Positions 25,107-36,921 of a stretch of DNA of 64,000 bases are shown here, piece by piece. How positions within the stretch are numbered: position 1 is the stretch's first letter; every line of letters starts with the position of its first letter. Under the pieces are notes generated by a model. The model did no database searches. It was given only the letters and a program-made list of their open reading frames with translations, and had not been told where the DNA came from. Both the position numbers and the translations under genes were made by a program. Location of the stretch: positions 2,666,001 through 2,730,000 of the forward strand of contig JAECYW010000008.1 of NCBI GenBank assembly GCA_023014335.1, written 5' to 3'. The DNA comes from Galerina marginata (lineage: Eukaryota > Basidiomycota > Agaricomycetes > Agaricales > Galerinaceae).

Positions 25107-28100
25107 TTAAAGGTCTACATGGAGAAAACTGCTGTCTGAATCATCGAGCACTGAGTCTTCCTGGTGGTATGATTCCAAATCATCTGGAAAGTCGAGTGAA
25201 GCATGTTGGAATGCAATATCAGGGTCTAATGGTGAGAGAGCAGGAGTAATGTCTTGAACCATCTCCTGGAAACTAGGATCATTGATGCTTTTCATAACTT
25301 CAAGAATCATTGAGAAATAATGTCGTTGGCTACCTAAAAATTATAGACAATATAAGGAATGTTTTACAAAGAGAAAAACAGTACTCACTTGTTAAATTGT
25401 AATTGAAGGTCATTGGGCTGAAACTTTGGTATAGGACTCCGGTAAAGTGGTCTGATAATTTCAGGATGTATAATTTTGCAATGAATATCACCTAATTGAA
25501 TGAGTTTTTATTGTATTTTCAAAAACAATTTGAAAGTTGGGACTTACGGTAAACTGCAATAGCTGTAAATGTATGACAGACAGCTGCATGCAACTGAGGG
25601 TTATTCTGATGCAAATTATATATTACCAACTGCATGAACACAGTAAGGTCAATTTCTTGGCGGAGATCATCTGTGTAGCTTGTGAGCTTGGAGCTGGCAA
25701 AAATCTTTGGACAGAAGACTTACCATAGGTAAAAAATATTTCCATGACATGCATAGCAGTTACTGATACCTGTATATCTGGAGAAGTACCAAGAGAAAGT
25801 ACTTTATCCAGAACATTTTCCATGATAATGGTATTTCTTGCATTTTCTGGAAGAAAAATTAAAATCAAATAAATTGGATCAAATTATGACCAACTGGTTT
25901 GGACAGCATATAAGAGAATCTTCAGAATCACATTTTGTATGTGATAATCTGAAGTTTGGAGAATCTCCACAAGAATATTCAGATAACCTGCATTTGACAA
26001 AGGGCTATCTGGTTCTTTAAAAATTCATTTTAGAAAGATAAAGATAGATAAAAAATTAGAATGTACCCTGCTTTGCTAAATCCAAAAGAAGCTCTACTGC
26101 AGGATATTGAAATGATAAATCACTGCTCATTGATGCAGAAAGAATGCTGGATACAAAGTCTTCAATAACAAGTATTGGTCTAAGGAGGTCTTAATTCATT
26201 TATTAGTCTCAAGAATGAATTAAAAATAAATTATCTAACCATGATTGACAATATGGTACAAAGCCTCTCCAGCCCTTTCTTGAAGAACCAGTTCAGTAGT
26301 TGAACAAAAGATATTGGTTACTTTCATAACAATATGAGTTGAAAGAACTTTTGTGATGATATCATCTATGCTTCAAATGAGCATATTACAGTTCAATTAA
26401 TATACCACTTACAGTTTTTAAACTGATTAATCTTTGTGCACTCAGATATTATGGTCAATGCAGCTAGCCATGCATGGCCAATGCCACTTTCAAATAGATC
26501 CTCCAGAATTTCTGAAGCAGAATCAGGAAGAAGAAGAATAGGATTATGGCCTGTAATTGTTTAGAGAATATTAAATTAACAAAGCTTAGATCACATACTG
26601 TGTTTCAAGCAGATTGTCAGAAGTTTGAGTGAAGGTTCTGACAACTCTGTCCAATCTCTCCATATGATAGAGAGGAGTGATTCCACAATGGATGATTGGA
26701 TAATTACTGGTCGAATATGATCTGGTAAAGTGTGAGTGAATTATCCCCAAATTGTATAAAATCATACCATATTCAATTAGTCTCAAAAGAGCATTAATGG
26801 CAGCTCTTTTAACAGAGGTTTCCCCCAAATCCAGTCTTTGACCCAGCAAAAAAATAATTCTTGAGCTATTGAGCTGTTGGCGTAAATCAACTTTCCACAA
26901 GTTATGAACATAATGCTTTAGGATTTAAAAAAAATACTCACAGTATGGAAGACAATTAAACAGCAAATCCATGGAAAGAATTTGGGATGAAGAATTTCCA
27001 CTCTCCAAAAGATGGACAATTGATTGGATCAAGTGTGATGATACCAGAGGTTTCTTAGGATTGTTTGAAATTTCCCCAATAAAATTGAGAGATCCATGTT
27101 CTGAATTGAATTAATTAATATATTTTATCAAAGAGAAGTAATCTGCAACTCACTGTGGTTTAAAATATTTATCAGGGTGTGATAAGCCAGATTGATAGAC
27201 ACAATTGTAACAGATTCAATATTGGTAATTGTGTTGAGAAGAAAGAAAAGGACATCAGATGTTAACAGAGAATCGCAGATTGAGTCTAATGCTTTGATAT
27301 TAGACAGTATATGTGCCAAAAATAAGCAAATAACTTACGATCACATGAGATGCTATACAAAACTGAAAAGAGTTTATCGGTAAATTCTGACATTGTGTTT
27401 TCAAACTTAAAGAGCTCATTGAGCGGCTCTTCAAGTTCTGGTATAAGTGTAGACTTCAAGTCGTCTAGCAAAATGTTAGGTGGCTACAGGTAAACTCAAA
27501 AGGCCATTGAAGACTGACCAAACTTAAGGCAGTTGAAGATAAAATCAAGAATATATCTCTGTATATGTGAAGTGCTGTCATGCATAGTGGAAGCTATTGC
27601 TCGACAGAATCCCAGTTGATTTATGGCAGATCTAGCATCCTCTATATATGGAGTGAATAAACAATTCAAGTGCATTCAGAGAAAAGGATACCATGAAATA
27701 TCAGAATATTCAATATTTGAATAGCTGCAATCTGAACACTGCTTTCTCTGGTTTCTAGCATACTGAGGAGTGCAGTAGGATAGTCTAGTCGGAGGAATTC
27801 AAGTCGGGGATATTCTGAAAATAAATTAGCTGGAAACAGGTTACAAGGTAAAAAAAATTATATATACCATGACCAAGAAATAAAGAAAGGATTGCAACAG
27901 CAGCTTCCTGAACATTAAGTTGCTCACTTTTGAGCATTGCAGCAAGAAACAGTGAGAAGATAGGCTCAATCCTGGGTTGAAGCATAGACTGGTCATAGAT
28001 AACCTCTAAAGAGATCTAATGAGTCACCTCTCATTTAAAAATTATCATGAATTAAATTTACCTTCATTGTTATCCAAATTATCAGTTTGATCATGTCTCA

Positions 28101-30335
28101 GGAAGACAGAGAAAATGAGAATAGCATCAGCTTGAAACTGAGAATCACTGTTGGGAATATGATTTAGAAGCATATCCACAATATTTTGCTGAATCAATGC
28201 TGCACATCCGGATGCTAATTGACAAAAAGTTAGTTGATGATGTACATATAATGAAAGACATTTGGCTTCACGGTAAACAGAAAGAGCTGATATTGAGCTG
28301 AGGACAGCTCTCTGAACCCGCTTCTGTGGATTTTTGATCATATGAAAGAGTGTTAAGCCAAGGTTTGGGCCCAGGAGCATCTGACGAATAAGCTCTAAAT
28401 ATGACGAGGGTCAATGAAGATTTTTTTCGAAAGTAAACTTTCACACTAACCATCCTTGAGTAGATTCTCGAGAACGGCCCCCTTATCCATAACAGACAGG
28501 GCGAGGCAGGCTTCAATCAGGAGACGTCGATGGAGTGGCTTCGTACATTTTGAAATGATATCAGGAATTTGGTCCGTGAAATCGACGGGAAGTAGGAAGC
28601 CGAGCGCACCCGAGCGTGGATCTGAATGCAGACGACGAGCTCGAGAATGTCTCCTTGATAAGTATCCCAAGACGAAAGAATGCCACCCGGTTCCAGTAGC
28701 GGCACGAGAGAGGCCGCCGTCCAGTTTAATGATGAGTTAGTTGTCTGGACCAGGGATAATAGTACGGTAAGGTACGCCTGAGCGATTTCTGGGTTCTCGG
28801 TCTTCTTTGGATTGGAAAACAACTCAGCAAGATTACGTGTTAGCGCGGGAAGGGGGTCTGTATTGTAGAGGGCCTCCTGCAGCCGCGCTGTAAGAGGTAG
28901 GCCAGCGAAGTGCGCAAACAGAATCCTCGAGGTTGTAGCTACGTGCGAGAGAAAACAACCCAACCAGTACATCTGTCCGTAACTCGTCGGACGGAGGGTT
29001 CGAAACTAACATGAGCTGATATAACAACGTTGCAGTATAGAGGATGTTCTTCATCCATAGTCTGCGCATGTGGGTGATTGAGAGACAAAATATATTGAAC
29101 TTCGTGTATGTGCCGGTGTGGATAGCGCGACGGGCTTTGTGGCGGCGCTGGTGAGGTGTAAAGGATAGGTGGCCGACGGCGTCACAGACGACAATGAACG
29201 GGAGGAGTAAGAGAGGTATCTGAGCATGGGTTTGTCAATACACTGTATTTTCATTTGTTCAGTGCACTTACCACTGGCAGAAGTCCAGATATAGGCGTTC
29301 GGAAAGGAGAGTTGGGATTGAGGATCGGACGTACGCTGCAGCCCAGATAGAGCAGCATCGTGACGGCAATGAGAGCCGTTACCACAACGGCTATGCGTGG
29401 ATCGTCCTGGAACAGAAGGATAACGAGGCCGCCGAAGAACAGGTAAAATCCGATATGTAGAGTGATGGGAAGAGCAGCGATAACGGCACGCAGATGTCGC
29501 TGGTCATCACCGAAGAAGCGGCGGTGTCGATTACACGCGTCGACGATGGGCAAGCCAGCGGAGGCGGGGATGAATTGCGATACCCAGCCTTTGGCGAGGA
29601 TGGTCCCGAATGCGCCGGCCAAGCTGAATGTGAGACTGACGAACCACAGCCCGTTGACCCATACGAGGGGAGACGGGGCCCTAAAGTGGGTCGCTTGAGA
29701 AGACGCGACGAGTTGCGGGTTTGGGTTAGAGGAGAGCTGCTGGATGACCTGCTGGATGAGCATGTTCGTCATCACTTGCGTGTCAGGCTGGAGGCTCTTC
29801 CGGGTTTCGATGAGGAATGCCGTTAGGATGGCTGAGAATAGACCAGCCTGTGTGTCGTAATACATTAGCGTTAGGCCAAGAAAAAAAAAGCAGAGGCTGG
29901 TATCGACGCACGAAAATGAGAATTGTGTCGAGATCGCTGTTCCATATCCTCATCAGTTCCTCCCCCTTCGATTTGGTCAACTCCAGATACATGGTCCACA
30001 CTTTCGCGTCATCGGCTAGGTAGTCCGCGAATGGGTTGAGGTCTACATTGGGCAAAGGCGCGTATTCGTTCGAGGCGGAAGTCGTTACAGACCCCGTCCG
30101 AGAACCGGGTCGGAAGACTGGAAGTCAAGATGCAACGTTAGCCGCAATCTACGAAGACAAAGTTTCAAGGATACAGATACGCACATCTACTGTCTGAGTA
30201 CCGCGAGTCTGCCCTCTCGATATCCCGAGGAAACGGAAACCGGCCAGTCAGCATCGCGAGGGTATTTGACGCCTCTGCGCCACCCTTCACGAGCTTTCGG
30301 TACGCCCTCCACAAAAAATTCGAAGACCACTGCAT
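25107..30335 (-). CDS. DUF6535-type membrane protein with long helical-repeat (ARM/HEAT-like) tail
   Basis: Agaricomycete-specific membrane protein of unknown role. First exons: 30335-30185, 30117-29912, 29847-29272, 29219-28451, 28394-28260, 28214-28062, 28005-27868, then many more small exons to a stop at 25107. The N-terminal domain shows the DUF6535 hallmarks: NPFADYLADDAKVWTMYLE, WNSDLDTILIF, AGLFSAILTAFLIE, SLQPD, and several membrane helices (VNGLWFVSLTFSLAGAF, LIAVTMLLYLGC). The rest is about 1000 residues of Leu/Ile-rich helices resembling armadillo repeats (VQRAVLSSISALSV, LNVQEAAVAILSLFLGH, VKRAAINALLRLIEYG). Two compensating frame breaks sit at 28916-28918 and 28609-28611. From about 28440 leftward the DNA becomes markedly AT-rich. 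The exon map left of 27.8 kb is approximate. Confidence 0.75.
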
Positions 30336-33139
30336 CGAAGCTGCTTGGCCTGGCTGGAATTGCCACTGTGGTTGTTGCTGTCGCCCTCGTATGAGTGTCG
30401 CAGGTGATGGGTATTCGGTCAAGATCGATGCGAGGGATAGAATCCAGTCCCATGCTCTTATTAATGAACTACAAGGGAAAACCTATCAAAAAACTTCTTC
30501 CAGTCCTTGGGGGCAATGCAGCCAAGAAAAGGATGACGGCAGACTGGCAGGAAATCCGTGATCCTTGAAGGGAAAAACGCCTCCGAAGGCCGTAGACAGC
30601 CATTGGTTTGTGCACCAGTGCGCCGAGGGCCTGCGTAAGGCGGTGCTTTCGATGAGAAAAATACGTCAGGGCTTGATCTCACCTGACCCGAGTACGATGA
30701 GTCTGGGTGACTGTATAGCTGTATTGATCATGAGTTCGTGGCACGCAGCCAGCAGCCCCGCGCAGCATGTTGGTCCATCAGTGCTGAGAAGACGTAGACG
30801 CGCACGGTGGAGAGGACCAGAGTTGGTGAAGGCAATTAATGATCATCATGGTTTGGAGGACAAAAATGGATCGGTGATATACTTCCGGCCAACCACGTTA
30901 CTCTTATAATTAACACGTTGATGCCGCAGTGTTCAGTTGTCCAAATCCTTGCCAAATCCCTCCTCTATTCCATGCCACGATTTTCCATAAGTATCGGAAA
31001 ATGTAAAGCAATGCCAGTTCCGCAATGATCTGGAAGGAGCAAGCGCTCATCTTCCATACAGAGTTTATATACCAAAGGATGAAGGAAGGTAAGTAGTGAG
31101 CAAGGTCGGGAGGGCATCATTCACAGAGTTATATTTACTAACCATGTCGGATCGCGTCGCCACCTCCGCTGTCCCCGTCGTAGACAAGTGACTCAGACAA
31201 ACTGTCTACTTGTCCAAGCACCCAATGCCGAAGCTCCAATACCCTCATCGCTCGGAAAATACAAATCGGCATGGGTTCCACAATGCTCTGGGGGAAAGAG
31301 AAATTTCAACATCGGACAATGGTCCTTACGGAAATTAAAGGGAGTAGGCCTGGCGCTGAAGCTAATCGGGCGAAAAACTTGAAAACAGTGTGAACGGTTA
31401 GTCTATCAGCAAAGGCAACGGCAGATTAAGACTAACTTTAAGTTACAAGGGTGTCATTTTGGTAGCACACTTTGTTGAGGTTGCGGTGGGCCAGCGTTGT
31501 CAGTGGCGATTGCGATGACTAGTATTTGTTTTTAGCATCGTAAAGCAGTTGTCAATAATTCGCTCACGTCCGATGGGGGAATTGGAGCCAAGAATGGAGC
31601 CAAGAATGCCGATAAGGAGGGCGATGGGGCTTGATGCAACGGTGTTGCAGCACTGAGTACTGAAGACTACCAATTTTCCAGGAGTTTGAAGGCTTGAAAG
31701 CCATGCGGTTCGGTTCGGCGCGGGAGGGATGGCGTTGGGCGCCAGCTGCAAGGACTAAGACTCTGGAGGGCGAGAAGGAAGGAAGGGGAGGCACGAGTAA
31801 CCATTTCTGTTTTGAATTTGAATTTGAATTTTCTTTGGGGCAAAAGACGCGCAGTCGTGAAACTAGGAATTCGTCTGACTAGAGTCCGACAGTTGCTGCT
31901 TTTATATAGTATTAATTTTTCCAAGCCCCAGTCGGGGACTGTACACGTCGAAAGTCCCCGGACAGAGGCTGCGGCGACAGCGACAGCAATGACTTTTGGG
32001 GTATCCCGTTAATATTGCTCTTGAAGTGCACGAGTATGAGTACGAGATTTCGTCCTTCGAAAAAATCTCCTGAGACGCAGGACTTCGAATACATGTGGTA
32101 GATTCAGATTCACATACCTTGCTAGGAGACAGGTGGGAGCGTTGAGACTAAAGTAGGCTGCTTTCTTTGATGTTGCGCTCTTGATCTTGGTCTCAGCACG
32201 TCGACCCGTTCGAGTGAATAGCTCTGGTGGCCTGGCAGGGTTGGTGCGGGTTATAACACATACTTACTCTACGAGCTCGGCAGGTAAGCGAGGACGAGGC
32301 ACTAGTCACTAGAACCAGTCGTCGTGACTTTATTTGTGATGAGCGCAAGTCCCTGTCGGCTCAGATGGGCTATTAATTGGACCATCTGGTGACTCAAAAA
32401 GCAGGAGAGCAAATTGCTAGTACGAGAGGGGGGAGGTGCTGCTGCTGGCATGACATTGATATCACACCGGCAAGCTGGATGTGGTTTAACGTTTCGCGTT
32501 GACGTTATAGGCATGCAGACTCGGAGAGCGAGGTGAGGAGAGATGGAAAACCAGCGGTAATACCACAAGATGTAGCCTACGAGCAATGATTCATATCCAG
32601 ACATAAAACAAAGAGCCAAAGTCGGTAACGGTCACCGGAAGTTGAGCTTGCTGGTCATGAAATGAACTTGATTGGGCCTGAAGCCTGAGGCCTCATGACG
32701 CTATGGAGATGATGCAAAAGTGAACCAGTTTATCTTACCAATGTTTTTTCCTTTCAAGCAAATTCGAGTCGATTCTCGAATTGAGGGCAGAGGAGGCCCA
32801 GGAGGACCACCAGTGGCGGTTAACGCGTTTGAATTGGTGCTGCAATTGTCCAATTATGCAAATTCACATTCCGCCTACGGATTTTCAAAAAAGGATATCA
32901 GTTCCACAGCGCCCTAGAACTTGGAAAGAGCCAAGGAGTAGAGAATGGAGAAGTTATGAGCAAGTTTGGACGACAGGGAAACAAGGTGATCACGACATCA
33001 CTGGCACGGAACGCGTCGCTCCTCCGTACTGAAAAATGTGACTGATTCAGAGATACTAGCTGTCTTTTTTTCCAAGTACGCACCAGTTGGCCATACAAGT
33101 TCCATGCCTTCGTGTTGTTGTGTCCTCGGAGACGAGGCG
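30336..33139. other. gene-free, repeat-containing stretch, about 2.8 kb
   Basis: Upstream region of the DUF6535 gene followed by non-coding sequence. Bases 29.9-30.68 kb are duplicated at 47.9-48.8 kb in the opposite orientation. Parts of 31.8-32.7 kb resemble 38.75-40.0 kb (see repeat entries). Reading frames are short and unsupported. Confidence 0.5.
32100..32345. repeat. dispersed repeat R2, copy 1
   Basis: Resembles 39120-39335: both run through a segment GCTTTCTT.GATGTTGCGCTC, then a CGTCGAC.CGTTC motif, then CAGGTAAGCGAG and GTAGTCACT-like sequence. Diverged, no coding capacity seen. Confidence 0.55.
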
Positions 33140-33340
33140 GTGGCACTACAGCGGAAGAGGCGGAAGATTCAAGTTAGACCTTGCTTGTATTGATCTTTCG
33201 GGAAAGGCGACTGAGTCGAGGATATACTGTAAGCAGAGTACCTTCTATGGGCCGCAGTATTTGATTCCGAACAACGAAAAATCGGGATGAAGAGGAAAAG
33301 AAAGAAAAAAAACTATCATCATTGTGGTTGCAAACGGCGG
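33140..33340. repeat. dispersed repeat R1, diverged copy
   Basis: Shares with the copies at 34109, 38860 and 41160 the motif TTAGAC(C/T)..GCTTGT.TTGATCTTT followed by a GGGAA.GGC.A segment and a tail GATGAAGAGGAAA. It lies directly upstream of the broken NACHT copy. Confidence 0.55.
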
Positions 33341-33433
33341 TCCCAATCTAATCTAATCTAATGTTCTCCACGAATGCTGTGCCTGGCTCTGAACTCACCT
33401 GGACCTCTTCAGCGCCTCTTCCTCTTCACCAAC

Positions 33434-34108
33434 ATGTCCCTCAACACTACTCGACATTCGAATATCCCGTTTACTTCAGTTTTTTCAGGTCCCACCGTTG
33501 TCACTGGAGGGTCATTCACTCAGCAAGTCAACCAATCCATCTCGAGAGGTGATCGAACATTGTATCGACATTGCATGTGTTTTGACCAATAAAACTACAG
33601 AAGGGTTTGAACGGCTAGTCGAGGCGACTTCCCCCGCTGCATTTCATAACTCTGAGCAAAGATTGGACCCGCCGAAATGCCATCCCAGCACGCGCGTCGG
33701 CGTCCTCGAGAGAATCACAGACTGGGTTCTGGGCACCGATACGGGTCCTAGAGAGCGACGGTCATTTATGATGTGGCTTTACGGTTCAGCAGGTGTTGGA
33801 AAGTCAGCTATCGCCCAAACCATCGCTGAGTGGTTTGAGGATGATGGTTCACTTCTCGCCAGTTTCTTCTTCTCAAGAACAGACCCGACTCGTAACCACG
33901 CACGTCAATTTTTTGCAACCATCGCACATCAGGTTACGCTCACTAATGCCCGAAACCAAAATTTTCATTGTGGAGGCTATCGAAAGGGATCCACATATCT
34001 TTTCCAAGTCGTACGAAACCCAATTCACTCGTCTAATCGTTGAGCCACTGCAATCTGTCATGTGTTCCAATGATTTAATCTCGCAACAAACACACTTGAT
34101 CGTCATCG
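33434..34108 (+). pseudogene. truncated, frameshifted NACHT NTPase copy
   Basis: Tandem duplicate of the first 800 bp of the NACHT gene at 34293, very similar in DNA and with the same first exon and 52-nt intron (33434-33548, then 33601 on). It keeps the N-terminal motif and the P-loop GSAGVGKS. Relative to the other copy it has a 9-bp deletion in the helix after the P-loop and one extra base near 33945, which shifts the frame. The sequence then breaks off at the Walker B strand (LIVI) and continues straight into repeat R1. The missing acidic Walker B, sensor and C-terminal parts make it non-functional as an NTPase. Confidence 0.85.
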
Positions 34109-34222
34109 GAAGGAGACGTGGCAGGGCTGCGGCCAACGTGTGCTAAATTAGACTTGGCTTGTTTTGATCTTTTGGGAAGGGTAGAGACGATGGGTCGTTG
34201 CAATTGGTCCCAAACGAATGCT
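34109..34222. repeat. dispersed repeat R1, copy between the NACHT duplicates
   Basis: Carries GGAGACGTGGCAGGGCTGC, CCAACGTGTGCTAAATTAGAC and GCTTGTTTTGATCTTTTGGG, nearly identical to 41246-41315 and close to 38920-38990. It starts exactly where the first NACHT copy is cut off and ends about 80 bp before the start of the second. Confidence 0.75.
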
Positions 34223-34292
34223 GTGCCTGGCTGTGCGTACTCTGAACTCACATTGAGCTGGACGTCTTCACCTGTTCTTCCTCTTCACCAAC

Positions 34293-36684
34293 ATGTCCCT
34301 CGACACTACTCGACATTCGAATACCCCGTCTGCTTCAGTTTTTTCAGGCCCCACCGTCGTCACTGGAGGGTCATTCACTCAGCAGGTCTACGGGTCCATC
34401 TCGGGAGGTGATTGAACATTGTACCGACATCGCATGTGTTTTGACCAATAAAACTACAGGAGGGTTCGAACGGCTAGTCGAGGCGACTTCCCCCGCTGCC
34501 TTTCATAACTCTGAGCAAAGATTGGACCCGCCGAAATGCCATCCCAACACGCGCGTCGCCGTCCTCAAGAGAATCACAGACTGGGTTCTGGGTACCAATG
34601 CAGATCCTGGAGAGCGACAGTCATTTATGATGTGGCTTTACGGTTCAGCAGGTGTCGGAAAGTCAGCTATCGCCCAAACCATCGCTGAGCAGTTTGAGCA
34701 TGCTGAGGATGGCGGTTCCCTTCTCGCCAGTTTCTTCTTCTCAAGAACAGACCCGACTCGTAACCATGCACGTCGACTTTTTGCAACCATCGCATATCAG
34801 GTCGCACTAACCATTCCCGAAACCAAAATCTTCATTGTGGAGGCTATCGAAAGGGATCCACACATCTTTTCCAAGTCGTACGAAACCCAATTCGCTTGTC
34901 TAATCGTCGAACCACTACAATCTGTCATGCGTTCCAATCATTTAATCTCGCAACAAACATACTTGATTGTCATTGACGGGTTGGATGAGTGCACAGATGA
35001 AGATACACGAGGCAATATTTTACACCTGCTCATGAACGCCCATCAAAAGCATTCCACCGTTCTCCTGTTTCTGATTGCAAGTCGTCCAGAGCTAGATATC
35101 AAGACTATTATTGACTCGCATGGCTTGGAGGCCCAGCCATCTCGCCTTGGACTGGATGGCGATTATATGTCAGATCACGACATTGAGGTTTTTTTACAGG
35201 CCAAATTTCAAGAAATCAAAATGCATCACCCTCACCGTGCCTTCGTCCCTACAGAGTGGCCTTCACGCGGTATAATTGCCAAGCTTGTTCGAACCTCCTC
35301 AGGTCAATTCATCTACGCGTCCACAGTGGTGAAATATTTGACATCCCCCGCTCGCAAGCCAACCACTAGCTTGGATATTATCCTTGGACTACGTCCCGCC
35401 CGGTCTGGGGCACCTTTTGCTGCTCTAGACGAACTCTATACTTTCATATTCTCCACTATCGATGATATTGATCTTGTCCTACGAGCACTAGGCTTGATCA
35501 TCCTATGTAAATGCACTTCCGCATTCCAACTTGAGAGGATCCTTGGCCTTGAAGATGGCGACATTGCAATATGTTTCAGTGGTCTTGGATCAATTATTTC
35601 AGTTGTCAATGGATGGTTGGTCAAAATATTACATGCGTCGCTGGAAGACTTCCTACTGGACAACACACGATCGAAGGATTTATATTTAAATCCACCACTA
35701 AAACATGCAGAGTATGCATGTCTATATCTCCAACGTATTATTCCGGACACCCGTAAGTTGTCTTTATTTGTAATTATCTACTCTTGACTTGATGAATTTC
35801 TATTTTATTCAGGCAGACGCCGTTTTGACAAGAGTGTCCCTGCTCTAATCTACCACTTGAAAAAAGCATTTCTTACCCATGAGCTTCATAGAGGTCTAAG
35901 CCAATTTCCCCTTGGCAAATTGCACATTGTCTCTTGTAAAACTGAACAGAAACACTGTTTCTTCAAATTTGTTGTTCTCTTTCTCGCCAGTATCAAAGCA
36001 TTGGTAAGTCTTCTTCTTGATTTGCCTGGCAGGTTTTGAATTAAACTTGATCTTTACCAGCAAGGGGAAGGAGCAAAAAATTTGCTTGACCTTCAGCAGA
36101 GGCATTTTGACAAAATTCTCCGTCACTCTCTTGGTGCTTACTAATCAAATCCCAATCTCGCCTTTCTTGTTACAATACTGCCTGTGACTCAGATCAAAAG
36201 CATTGAGCCTTACATGGTCTTAACATGGTTCCGCGGGAGACTCTGTGATGATGTGGCCACCAAAATTGATCAAGCAGGACTTCTTGTTGTCACCGACAAG
36301 GATTTTCCCGGCTATATTGCGATGCAAAAATACATCCAGTACATGATCACACTTCTTGAAGATCCTACCAGAAGTCGTCGGTATGCCTTGACAGAGGCAA
36401 GGTATGCGGAGGCCGCCTTATACCTGTATCAGCATACATGCTGGTCGCAGTATTTGTGGGATGTGCACCTTGATATTCTCATCATGCTGCTTAACCGCGC
36501 AGGCAAATCACCTTGGCTACTGGATGAGATAACAAATTGCCTTGCAGACTTCAAGTTCAGAATGCAATGGGAAAAGTCATTGTGGTCAACGACTAACAAA
36601 AGGTTAAAGAAAATGAAATTGGTAGAAGAGGCGATGGAGAACTACATTAGGAAAATGGGGGCAGGTAATAACAGTATCAGTTAA
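34293..36684 (+). CDS. NACHT-domain NTPase (STAND / fungal NLR-like)
   Basis: Signal-transducing ATPase of the type used in fungal non-self recognition and programmed cell death, cytosolic. Exons: 34293-34407, 34460-35752, 35813-36003, 36061 on. A short Gly/Thr/Val N-terminal segment (SVFSGPTVVTGGSFTQQV) precedes a linker. The NACHT core follows: Walker A GSAGVGKSAIAQ (about residue 95), SFFFSRTDPTRN, Walker B LIVIDGLDEC and the sensor IASRPE. Next come helical segments ending in HASLEDFLLD, typical of basidiomycete NACHT proteins. No WD40, ankyrin or TPR repeats are visible. After 36133 the frame reaches a TAA. A further 166-codon frame ending at 36684 (FRGRLCDDVATK..., helical) probably belongs to the same protein, but the junction does not splice in phase as read. 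Start 34293 is shared by both copies. Confidence 0.82.
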
Positions 36685-36719
36685 AGCTGAAATAGAATGT
36701 ACAATAAGTAGTTGCAGCT

Positions 36720-36921
36720 TGTATGAGCACCTGCAGATTTGAATGAGTAACGACCATCCGATCGCGAGCTAAGCGCTGAGATGCGATGATTAGGTCAGGA
36801 ATAACTGGGTTCTTTCTCTTGAGAGGGGATGGGAGGGCTGTGTGTGTTTCGAGACGGAATTGGGACTCTGGAAGCTCAAGGGAGAAGCGATGCATTTAAT
36901 TTCAGGGCGAGGGCGTCTCAG
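36720..36921. repeat. repeat R3, left half, interrupted by the TIR element
   Basis: Resembles 40730-40900 (shared CTGGGTTCTTTCTC, CGAGACGGA..TGGGACTCTGG.AGCTCAAGGG). The continuation of R3 resumes at 38149, so the inverted-repeat element sits inside this copy. Confidence 0.65.

Noticed and set aside
33345..33361. Tandem AATCT units, considered as telomere-like repeat
   Set aside because: Only about three units, and the unit is not the TTAGGG-type fungal telomere repeat.
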